The position numbers and the translations under genes are program-made. A stretch of DNA of 5,113 bases from an uncultured Collinsella sp. (GTDB lineage: Bacteria; Actinomycetota; Coriobacteriia; Coriobacteriales; Coriobacteriaceae): positions 1 to 5,113 of the forward strand of contig CABUSR010000067.1 of NCBI GenBank assembly GCA_902494245.1, given 5' to 3'. Of this stretch, positions 1 through 5,113 are shown in pieces. The stretch's first letter is position 1. Every line of letters begins with the position of its first letter. The notes beneath the pieces are model-generated. The model saw only the letters and a program-made list of their open reading frames with translations. It had not been told where the DNA came from and did not search any database.

Positions 1-102
1 CGCAGGGCCTTGCCACTCAATGAGTTCCGCACGAACCGGAGGCGCCAGTGGCGCCTCCGTCGTGAGTCAGGACTGTCCGAAATTGAGAGGCAAGGCCCTG
101 CG
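1..102. repeat. Nested inverted repeat downstream of gatB
   Basis: Positions 1-21 pair with 82-102, giving 20 of 21 base pairs with a single A/A mismatch at 15/88. Nested inside is a second hairpin: 30-34 with 60-64, a two-base bulge at 35-36, then a perfect 10-bp stem (37-46 with 50-59) closed by a 3-nt loop. The remaining inner bases, 65-81, are mostly unpaired. The outer arm begins exactly at the window edge, so the repeat may continue to the left. The element occupies nearly all of the gene-free stretch 1-122. It could be the 3' end structure of the gat operon, a structured RNA, or a small palindromic mobile repeat. The base pairing is seen directly; the role is unknown. Confidence 0.6.
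30..64 (-). terminator. Candidate gat operon terminator hairpin
   Basis: A 10-bp perfect GC-rich stem (37-46/50-59, 3-nt loop) is extended by 5 more pairs across a bulge. It starts about 60 nt past the gatB stop codon, where the operon transcript would be expected to end. Neither strand has a run of T after the stem, so it is not a classical intrinsic terminator. It could act as a stabilising 3' hairpin or a pause site. Confidence 0.35.
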
Positions 103-122
103 CCCGGCCCCTCGGTTCCCGC

Positions 123-1799
123 TTACGAGAGCGACGTTCTCAGCAACTCGTTGAAGAGCTTCGGATTGCCCTTGCCGCGGCTCGCCTTCATGCACTGGCC
201 CACCAAAAAGCCGATGACCTTCTGGTTGCCGTCACGATACTGCTGCGCCTGATCAGCACAGTTTGCCAGCACCTCGTCCACGATCGGCTGCAACGCGCCG
301 GCATCGCTCACCTGACGCATACCGCGCTCGTCGACGATCTTGTTGGGGTCGTCGCCGGTCTGGGCCATGGCCTCAAAGACCTCGTGCGCCTGGTTGGAAC
401 TGATGGCATCGGTCGCCAGTAGCTTGGCAAGAGCTGCCACCTGAGCCGGCGCGATCCCAGACTCGGTCAGCGAGACGCCGGCGCCCTTAAGGTAGGCAAT
501 CATCTCGTTCACCAGCAGGTTTGCGACCGTCTGAGCCTCCTTGCCAGCCATGCCGGCAGCGGCGGCCTCAAAGAACTCGGCAAACTCCGGATCGCCAGCA
601 ATCTGCTCGGCGTCGGCCGTCTTAATGCCAAAGTCGGCCTCAAAACGGGCGCGCTTGGCATCGGGCAGCTCGGGAATCTCGCCACGGCAGCGGTCGATGA
701 ACTCGTCGTCCAGATCGAACGGCGCCAGGTCGGGGTCGGGGAACAGACGATAGTCGTCGGCCGTCTCCTTCACGCGCATGACCACGGTGCGCTTGCGGCT
801 GGGCTCCCAGTGGCGGGTCTCCTGATAGATGATGCCACCCTCCTCGAGCACCTCGGCCTGGCGGCAGATCTCGTAGGCAAGGCCGTCATGCAGACTCTTA
901 AACGAGTTGAGGTTCTTGAGCTCGGTCTTGGTGCCCAGCTTGGTCTCGCCGCGACGACGCAGCGACACGTTGCCGTCGCAGCGCATGGAACCCTTCTCCA
1001 TGGAGCAGTCCGAAATGCCCAGCGTCACAAAGATGCGACGGAGCTTCTCCATAAACAGGCGCGCTTCCTCAGGCGTACGCAAGTCGGGCTCGGTGACAAG
1101 CTCGATCAAAGGCGTGCCGCAGCGGTTGTAGTCGACGAGCGACTCGGCCGCGGCGGTAATGCGGCCCTCGGCGCCACCCACGTGGACCATCTTGGCGGCG
1201 TCTTCCTCCATGTGGATGCGCAGAATGCGGATAGGCACCGTGTAGGAACCGTCCTCGCGGCGCTCGGGCATCTGCAGGTTGGACGCGTCGTAGCTGGCCA
1301 GATGGCCGGCGCGCTGGTTGCCCTCGCGCATGGTCATCGTCATGGACGTGGACAGGCCCTCGGCGTTGGCCGAGGCGCTCGCCAGGCTCTGGGCCTCGGC
1401 CTCACCAAACGCGCAGTCGGGGCGCTCGGCGGCACCGCGACCGGTCACGTCCAGGTCCAGGTGGCCGTACATGGCAAAGGCGACCGGGCCCTGCGTGGTC
1501 TGGAAGTTCTTGGCCATATCGGGATAGAAGTAGTGCTTGCGGTAGAACATCGAGTGGCGCTGGATCTCGCAGTTAGTGGCGAGACCGGCCTTGACGATAC
1601 TCTCGATGGCGCGCTTGTTGGGCACCGGCAGGGCGCCGGGCAGGCCCAGGCACACCGGGCACACGTTGGCGTTGGGCTCGTCATCGTGGCTGAGCTTGCA
1701 GTTGCAGAACATCTTGGTATCGAGTGCGGTGAGCTCGGTATGGATCTCCAGGCCGATCACGGCCTCCCAATCCTGCAGGACCTCGGAAAGCTCCTTCAT
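123..1799 (-). CDS. gatB: Asp-tRNA(Asn)/Glu-tRNA(Gln) amidotransferase subunit B
   Basis: GatB is the kinase and tRNA-binding subunit of GatCAB. It activates the side-chain carboxyl of Glu-tRNA(Gln) or Asp-tRNA(Asn) with ATP so that ammonia from GatA can amidate it in the cytoplasm. The 558-residue protein opens with the VIGLEIH motif (E18 and H20, metal ligands by comparison with other GatB). A four-cysteine zinc site follows (C32, C34, C47, C50, the last pair in CPVCLGLPG), then YFYPD (90-94) and HMEED (196-200). GTPLIELVTEPD (228-239), GTKTELKNLNSF (289-300) and DDYRLFPDPD (348-357) are all canonical. The C-terminal helical YqeY-like domain ends in GFLVGQCMKAS (530-540). Family members are usually about 475-500 residues. 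The excess is mainly an insertion of roughly 65 residues at about 119-190. The start ATG overlaps the gatA stop (TAATG), with GGGAGG 9 nt upstream. It is the last gene of the operon. Confidence 0.98.
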   Translation of the reverse strand: MKELSEVLQDWEAVIGLEIHTELTALDTKMFCNCKLSHDDEPNANVCPVCLGLPGALPVPNKRAIESIVKAGLATNCEIQRHSMFYRKHYFYPDMAKNFQTTQGPVAFAMYGHLDLDVTGRGAAERPDCAFGEAEAQSLASASANAEGLSTSMTMTMREGNQRAGHLASYDASNLQMPERREDGSYTVPIRILRIHMEEDAAKMVHVGGAEGRITAAAESLVDYNRCGTPLIELVTEPDLRTPEEARLFMEKLRRIFVTLGISDCSMEKGSMRCDGNVSLRRRGETKLGTKTELKNLNSFKSLHDGLAYEICRQAEVLEEGGIIYQETRHWEPSRKRTVVMRVKETADDYRLFPDPDLAPFDLDDEFIDRCRGEIPELPDAKRARFEADFGIKTADAEQIAGDPEFAEFFEAAAAGMAGKEAQTVANLLVNEMIAYLKGAGVSLTESGIAPAQVAALAKLLATDAISSNQAHEVFEAMAQTGDDPNKIVDERGMRQVSDAGALQPIVDEVLANCADQAQQYRDGNQKVIGFLVGQCMKASRGKGNPKLFNELLRTSLS

Positions 1800-3313
1800 T
1801 ACAGCTCGCCTCCCTTCCCGGCAAAATCGGGCGCGACGGAAAGCGCGGGCGCACCCGTAGCGGCATCGGCAAAGCCGCGCTCCAGGGCGCGGGCAAACGT
1901 GAGCAGCTGACGGTCCTTAAAGGCCGGACCCACCAGCTGGGCAGAAACGGGCAGCTTGCTGTCCTCGCCCAGGCCCAGCGGCACCGAGATACCACCGTTG
2001 CCGCAAATGTTGAGCGAGATGGTGTACAGGTCGGAGAGGTACATCTGCGTGGGGTCGCTGATCTCGCCAAACTTAAAGGCCGTGCGCGGCGAGGCGGGCA
2101 TGAGGATGGTGTCCACCTTGGCATACGCGGCATCGTAGTCCTGCGTGATGAGCGTGCGGGCCTTTTGCGCGGCGTAGTAATACTTGTCGTACACGCCCGA
2201 GCTCAGCAGGTAGGCGCCGAGCATCTGACGGCGCTTGGCCTCGGCGCCAAAGCCGTGGGCGCGCGAAAGCGAGCTCTGGTCGGACAGGTTGGCGCAGCCC
2301 TCCTCCTGATAGCCGTAACGAATGCCGTCAAAGCGAGCCAGGTTGGAGAACGCCTCGGCCGGGCCGATGACGTAGTAGGCGGCGATGGCGGCGTCCAGGT
2401 GCGGCAGGTCGACCTCGACCAGCTCGGCGCCCTGGTTCTGCAGCTCCTGGGCGGCGCGCTGAACAGCGGCCTTGACCTCGGGCGTCAGGCCCTCGGCCTC
2501 CATAAACGCGGGGATGATGCCCACGCGCTTGCCCTCGATGCTGTCGTTGAGATGCTCGGTAAAGTCGACGGCGCAATCCTGGCTGGTGCAGTCGTACGGA
2601 TCGTGGCCCGCGCCGGTAAGCGCGTTCATGGCCAGCGCGACGTCCTCGACCGTGCGGCCAAAGGGGCCCACCTGGTCGAGCGACGAGCCAAAGGCAACCA
2701 CGCCGTAACGGCTCACGGCGCCGTACGTGGGCTTAAAGCCCACCACGCCGCACAGCGACGCCGGCTGGCGAATGGAGCCGCCGGTGTCCGAGCCCAGCGA
2801 GAGCGCGACCTCGCCCGCGGCGACGGCGGCAGCGGAGCCGCCCGAGGAGCCGCCGGGCACGCGCTCGGTATCCCAGGGGTTGTTGGTGCGGTGGAACGCC
2901 GAGCTCTCGGTGGAGCTGCCAAAAGCAAACTCGTCCATGTTGGCCTTGCCCATGGGCAGGCAGCCGGCATCGAGCATGCGCTGGACGCAGGTGGCGGTGT
3001 AGACGCTCTGGTAGTCCTCGAGCATGCGGGAAGCGCAGGTGGTGCGCGTGCCCACGAGGTTCATGTTGTCCTTGATGGCCAGCGGCACGCCCGCGAGCGG
3101 GGGCAGCGGCTTGCCTGCGGCACGGTCGGCATCCACGCGCGCGGCGGCCTCGAGCGCAAGCTCGGGCGCCACCTGCAGGAATGCCTGGACCCCGCCCTCG
3201 CGCGCCTCGATGGCGGCAAGGGAGGCCTGGGCCACCTCGGTAGCCGTAAAGTCGCCGGCGGAAACGCCCGCGGCGATCTGGGCGGCGGTAAGGGAATCGA
3301 AGCTTAGCGCCAT
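1799..3313 (-). CDS. gatA: Asp-tRNA(Asn)/Glu-tRNA(Gln) amidotransferase subunit A
   Basis: GatA is the glutaminase subunit. It is an amidase-signature enzyme that hydrolyses glutamine (or asparagine) and passes ammonia through a channel to GatB. The 504-residue length is normal for the family. The Ser-cisSer-Lys catalytic triad is intact: K81 in GVPLAIKDN, S156 in VPGGSSGGSAAAVAAG and S180 in GSDTGGSIRQPAS. Further conserved segments are GKANMDEFAFGSSTESSAF (about 122-140), the GVVGFKPTYGAVSRYG stretch (189-204) and DQVGPFGRTVEDVA (213-226). Near residue 360 lies an EAKRRQMLGAYLLSSGVYDKYY-type segment typical of GatA rather than generic amidases. The ATG shares its A with the gatC TAA (TAATG), and GGGGGAG at 3322-3328 sits 8 nt upstream. 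Its stop overlaps the gatB start in the same way. It sits between gatC and gatB, so all three subunits should come from one transcript. Confidence 0.98.
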   Translation of the reverse strand: MALSFDSLTAAQIAAGVSAGDFTATEVAQASLAAIEAREGGVQAFLQVAPELALEAAARVDADRAAGKPLPPLAGVPLAIKDNMNLVGTRTTCASRMLEDYQSVYTATCVQRMLDAGCLPMGKANMDEFAFGSSTESSAFHRTNNPWDTERVPGGSSGGSAAAVAAGEVALSLGSDTGGSIRQPASLCGVVGFKPTYGAVSRYGVVAFGSSLDQVGPFGRTVEDVALAMNALTGAGHDPYDCTSQDCAVDFTEHLNDSIEGKRVGIIPAFMEAEGLTPEVKAAVQRAAQELQNQGAELVEVDLPHLDAAIAAYYVIGPAEAFSNLARFDGIRYGYQEEGCANLSDQSSLSRAHGFGAEAKRRQMLGAYLLSSGVYDKYYYAAQKARTLITQDYDAAYAKVDTILMPASPRTAFKFGEISDPTQMYLSDLYTISLNICGNGGISVPLGLGEDSKLPVSAQLVGPAFKDRQLLTFARALERGFADAATGAPALSVAPDFAGKGGEL

Positions 3314-3624
3314 TACTCGCTCTCCCCCTCTCCCAAAATGGACGGCACGCGGAAGTAGCGGTCGCGCGCGCTGCCGGCGTTTTCGAGCGCAACGTCGAGC
3401 GGCAGGTCGCGCTCGGGCTCGCGCAGGTCATCGCCCATCACGTTGGACAGGCTTCCGATGGGATGGAACGTGGGCTCCACGTCGGGCAAGTCATATTGCA
3501 GGACGGGCTCGAGCATCTGGACGGCGTCGTTCATGTAGGACGTCATCTGGGCGAGCTCGTCATCGGTCAGTGCGATCTTTGCGTACTCGGCGATGCCGCG
3601 CACGTCTTTCTCGCTGAGTGCCAT
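3313..3624 (-). CDS. gatC: Asp-tRNA(Asn)/Glu-tRNA(Gln) amidotransferase subunit C
   Basis: GatC is the small belt-like subunit that wraps the GatA-GatB interface and stabilises the complex. The product is 103 residues with the usual plan: an N-terminal helical part (MALSEKDVRGIAEYAKIAL), a middle helix ending before the VEPT motif (49-52), and the conserved C-terminal YFRVPSIL (90-97). I chose the ATG at 3624 over an in-frame ATG at 3642. The sequence AAGGGAG lies just before the inner ATG, family members start close to this point (MxLSxxDV), and the upstream ATG has no ribosome binding site of its own and would add only six residues, MRKGAP. It is the first gene of gatCAB, one base overlapping gatA. 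It shows no truncation or unusual composition. Confidence 0.95.
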   Translation of the reverse strand: MALSEKDVRGIAEYAKIALTDDELAQMTSYMNDAVQMLEPVLQYDLPDVEPTFHPIGSLSNVMGDDLREPERDLPLDVALENAGSARDRYFRVPSILGEGESE

Positions 3625-3629
3625 AGGCG

Positions 3630-3636
3630 CTCCCTT
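3630..3636 (-). promoter_or_regulatory. gatC ribosome binding site that decides the start
   Basis: Read on the minus strand this is AAGGGAG, with its last base 5 nt before the ATG at 3624 (8 nt counted from the AAGG core). It overlaps the codons that would follow the upstream ATG at 3642, so it supports translation from the inner ATG. Confidence 0.7.
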
Positions 3637-3659
3637 CCGCATAACAGATAAACCGCTCT

Positions 3660-3665
3660 AGTATA
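3660..3665 (-). promoter_or_regulatory. Candidate -10 of the gatCAB promoter
   Basis: The minus strand reads TATACT here, one substitution from TATAAT. It would place the transcription start near 3652 and leave a leader of about 28 nt before the gatC ATG. No good -35 hexamer is seen at 16-18 bp spacing; the best options there are CTGCTC or TGCTCC. The call therefore rests on the -10 match and its position. Confidence 0.45.
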
Positions 3666-3771
3666 CAAGCCAACGCCGCTTGGAGCAGGTGCTTTACCCA
3701 AATGCAGCGAAAACGTAACGAGGGCGGCGGTTGGTAGGCGGCTGGCTGGCGGTTCCGCAGCGAAACCGCAC

Positions 3772-3834
3772 CGTCCATAGCAAAAACCGTCTCGCCCACA
3801 ACGAAAAGCATCACGCCCGCAACGAAAAGCATCC
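3772..3834. repeat. Three-unit 21-bp tandem repeat
   Basis: Units run 3772-3792, 3793-3813 and 3814-3834. The last two are nearly identical, differing at one internal base (3798 versus 3819) and at the final base of the unit. The first matches at 14 of 21 positions. The shared core is CAACGAAAAGCATC on the plus strand. A weaker fourth copy may lie at 3751-3771, where CCGCAGCGAAA also falls in a small hairpin (3749-3754 with 3764-3769). Because 21 is a multiple of three, open frames through the array give heptapeptide repeats, but no frame looks like a real protein. Twenty-one base pairs is about two turns of the helix, so stacked protein binding sites are possible. It lies 100-190 bp upstream of the candidate gat promoter. 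Confidence 0.7.
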
Positions 3835-3885
3835 AACATTCGACGCTTTTCGCCAAAATCGATATTTTCATCGAATGTTGTGATG
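3823..3885 (-). repeat. Overlapping, mutually exclusive hairpins
   Basis: Two inverted repeats share the same bases. The outer one pairs 3834-3843 with 3871-3880 perfectly (CAACATTCGA) and, past a one-base bulge at 3881, 3830-3833 with 3882-3885. Its 27-nt loop holds a smaller AAAAT/ATTTT hairpin (3855-3868). The other pairs 3823-3830 with 3845-3852 (CGAAAAGC). As minus-strand RNA it extends to 11 bp with one G-U, around an 8-nt loop. Bases 3834-3843 cannot be in both. On the minus strand the outer stem is followed by CTTTTCG, so it may terminate sortase transcription about 65 nt past its stop. The pairing is seen; termination or switching is inferred. Confidence 0.55.
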
Positions 3886-3895
3886 GTTTGGAAGT

Positions 3896-3940
3896 TCCGA
3901 CCACCACAAAGGTGCCTGTCCCCATTGTGGTGGTTCTGGA
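3896..3940. repeat. Inverted repeat with GGTGCCTGTCCCC loop
   Basis: ACCACCACAA (3900-3909) pairs perfectly with TTGTGGTGGT (3925-3934), and a wobble plus three further pairs (3896-3898 with 3938-3940) flank it. The 15-nt loop 3910-3924 carries GGTGCCTGTCCCC, which on the minus strand is GGGGACAGGCACC. I recall this motif as a recurrent intergenic repeat in unrelated bacterial genomes, sometimes near REP-associated transposases, but I could not search for it. The element starts 8 bp after the sortase stop, so it might also serve as a 3' hairpin, although no T-run follows. Confidence 0.55.
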
Positions 3941-3947
3941 GAATGTC

Positions 3948-4886
3948 TTATGCCGAGGCCTTGGCCTTGCGGCGCTTGCGGACCGCGTGGATCACGATGT
4001 CCAGCAGCAACAACACAATGGCTACGACCACGATGAGCACGGCAAACTCGCGCTTGCCCCAGTGGCGGCCGGCCAGCGACTTTTGCTTGTCGACGTCCTT
4101 CTTGTTGTACTTGGTACGCACGCAATGCACCAGCAGGCGATGGTCGTTTACGCCGTAGGGCGTGCAGGTGACGAGCGTCACCTTGTCGGCGCCGGGTTCG
4201 ATGGTCAGCGACTCCATCTCCTCGGGCAGCACGACCTCGGAGTCCACCATCTTGTAGGCGAGCGTCTTGTTCATGGTGTGCAGCAGCACCAGGTCGCCGG
4301 GCTCCAGCGAGTGGATGTCGTCGAACATGCTCAGGTTGCGCATGCCCGAGTGCGCGGTGAGCACGCAATGCGTCGAGGTGCCGCCCACCGGCAGGCTCGT
4401 GCCCTCCAGGTGGCCGACGCCCGCCATGAGGACTTCCTCGCTCGTGCCGTGGTAGATGGGCATGCTCACGTCGATGGAGGGAATCTCGACCCAGCTCATC
4501 ATGGGGTCGCGGTCAAAGATGAGCTGCTGAGCGTAGGGCTCGATCTGGTCGGCGGGGAGCTCGGTGGCCTCGCCGGCAAGTTGCTCGTTAAAGGAGCGCG
4601 CCTGGAGCAGGATGCGCTCGCGCTCCTCGGCAGACAACGCGTCCACGGTGCTGGACACCGTGCTGATCTGGTTGAACACGCCCGAGGCCTCGAGCCGGTC
4701 CAAGATCCACGGCCAGGTCATAAGGCCCACGCCAATAAGGATAATGACGATGGTGATGAGCCGGTCGGCCCAGCGCGGCAGTCGCTTGCGGCGGCGCTTG
4801 GGCTTGGACTGAGGTTTGGGCTGAGGGCTTGAGCCGCCGTTGTCCGCGGCGTTATTGCTCTTCATATGTTTGGCGCCCTGCACCAT
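3948..4886 (-). CDS. Class C (pilin-type) sortase
   Basis: This membrane-bound cysteine transpeptidase cleaves LPxTG-like sorting signals and either polymerises pilins or passes proteins toward the cell wall. The 312 residues form a lysine/arginine-rich cytoplasmic tail (1-42), a membrane segment (43-62), the extracellular sortase barrel (about 130-258), a second membrane helix (281-299) and a basic tail. Two membrane anchors are typical of class C. Motifs are WVEIPSIDVSMPIYHGTSEE (132-151), GVGHLEGTSLPVGG (156-169), LTAHSGM with catalytic H179, TLVTCTPYG with catalytic C241, and HRLLV with R250. The lid region upstream of the barrel has EPY (116-118) where class C enzymes usually carry DP plus an aromatic residue. 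C174 and C255 are extra cysteines at positions that are usually not Cys. The start is supported by AAAGGAG 9 nt upstream. No LPxTG protein is in the window, so the substrate is unknown. Confidence 0.93.
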   Translation of the reverse strand: MVQGAKHMKSNNAADNGGSSPQPKPQSKPKRRRKRLPRWADRLITIVIILIGVGLMTWPWILDRLEASGVFNQISTVSSTVDALSAEERERILLQARSFNEQLAGEATELPADQIEPYAQQLIFDRDPMMSWVEIPSIDVSMPIYHGTSEEVLMAGVGHLEGTSLPVGGTSTHCVLTAHSGMRNLSMFDDIHSLEPGDLVLLHTMNKTLAYKMVDSEVVLPEEMESLTIEPGADKVTLVTCTPYGVNDHRLLVHCVRTKYNKKDVDKQKSLAGRHWGKREFAVLIVVVAIVLLLLDIVIHAVRKRRKAKASA

Positions 4887-4895
4887 CGCCAGTCA

Positions 4896-4902
4896 CTCCT
4901 TT
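4896..4902 (-). promoter_or_regulatory. Sortase ribosome binding site
   Basis: The minus strand reads AAAGGAG, 9 nt before the ATG at 4886. An in-frame ATG seven codons inside (residue M8) lacks a comparable site, so the longer form is preferred. Confidence 0.7.
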
Positions 4903-4924
4903 ACAGCTCAGGTTGTCTAAACAA

Positions 4925-4930
4925 ATAATA
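4925..4930 (-). promoter_or_regulatory. Candidate -10 of the sortase promoter
   Basis: TATTAT on the minus strand would give a leader of roughly 30 nt to the sortase start. No recognisable -35 is found at 16-18 bp; the hexamers there are GC-rich. An imperfect palindrome, TTGTCTAAACAA (4913-4924), abuts it and would cover the likely transcription start, so it could be an operator. Both calls are weak. Confidence 0.3.
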
Positions 4931-5057
4931 GCCGATTAGCAAACTCATGCGCCGGACAACGCAGCTAGACTGCACCGTCCAGTCGAGGATAAGCCGGTTG
5001 ATTTCCGATCTCAGCCGAACACATTGAGCAAATAGGCCATTCCCGCAGTTAGCCGAA

Positions 5058-5097
5058 CGCCCCCGCGGCCCCTCCTGGGGTCCGGGGGCGCCGTTTT
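5058..5097 (+). terminator. GC-rich hairpin, candidate terminator
   Basis: CGCCCCCG (5058-5065) pairs with CGGGGGCG (5083-5090). The stem continues past a bulge at 5066 with 5067-5072 against 5077-5082 (one G-U) around a TCCT loop. On the plus strand it is followed by CCGTTTTCC, a short T-run. On the minus strand it is preceded by AAAA and followed by only TT. No plus-strand gene lies to its left, so it more likely ends a minus-strand gene beyond the right edge, or works in both directions. It separates the sortase from whatever lies to the right. Confidence 0.5.
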
Positions 5098-5113
5098 CCC
5101 AGTTGAAGGAACG

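Noticed and set aside
810..1910. Long plus-strand open frame opposite gatB
   Set aside because: It is a high-GC antisense shadow: low-complexity Gly/Ala/His/Val-rich protein with no motifs, lying over a well-conserved gene.
2165..3307. Plus-strand open frame of 380 codons opposite gatA
   Set aside because: It has the same shadow composition and spans the whole conserved GatA gene antisense.
3640..3642. Upstream ATG as the gatC start
   Set aside because: It lacks its own ribosome binding site, and the good one (AAGGGAG) lies inside the extra six codons and serves the ATG at 3624.
3772..3834. CRISPR array
   Set aside because: The repeats are contiguous with no spacers, only three units, and no cas genes are present.
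3560..3925. Minus-strand open frame of 121 codons covering the sortase-gatC gap, with heptapeptide repeats (MLFVAGV, MLFVVGE)
   Set aside because: It is created by the 21-bp repeats and runs out of frame into gatC. It has no convincing ribosome binding site and no recognisable domain. A second frame at 3567-3839 (DAFRCGR repeats) is the same artefact.
3888..4832. Plus-strand open frame opposite the sortase
   Set aside because: It is a His/Val/Gly-rich shadow, while the minus strand encodes a sortase with all catalytic residues.

Overview
The window is a GC-rich piece of bacterial chromosome with four protein genes, all on the minus strand. From right to left they are a class C (pilin-type) sortase (3948-4886) and the operon gatC-gatA-gatB (3624 down to 123), which encodes the tRNA-dependent amidotransferase GatCAB. 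High GC, a GatB with a four-cysteine zinc site and a long insertion, and a class C sortase together suggest a high-GC Gram-positive. My best guess is a gut coriobacterium such as Collinsella. That is an inference from protein style, because no marker gene is present.

Layout: 1-122 lies downstream of gatB and contains no gene. Positions 1-102 form a nested inverted repeat that could be an operon-end terminator or a structured RNA. gatB, gatA and gatC fill 123-3624. Each junction is a TAATG stop/start overlap, so the three subunits are probably translationally coupled and made in equal amounts. A good -10 hexamer lies about 40 nt upstream of the gatC start. The 323 bp between the gatC start and the sortase stop (3625-3947) hold no convincing gene but are full of structure: a 21-bp tandem repeat array (3772-3834), overlapping and mutually exclusive hairpins (3823-3885), and a 10-bp inverted repeat whose loop carries a GGTGCCTGTCCCC motif (3900-3934). 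The sortase has its own strong ribosome binding site and a plausible -10. A GC-rich hairpin followed by TTTT lies upstream of it (5058-5097).

Function: GatCAB converts misacylated Glu-tRNA(Gln) and/or Asp-tRNA(Asn) to the correct aminoacyl-tRNA and is a housekeeping enzyme. The sortase is a membrane transpeptidase that polymerises pilins or anchors surface proteins. No LPxTG substrate gene is in the window, so its partner, if linked, lies to the right of 5113. The two units look functionally unrelated. No new multi-gene system is evident. The unusual content is the intergenic repeats, the structured element after gatB, the GatB insertion and some sortase sequence variants.
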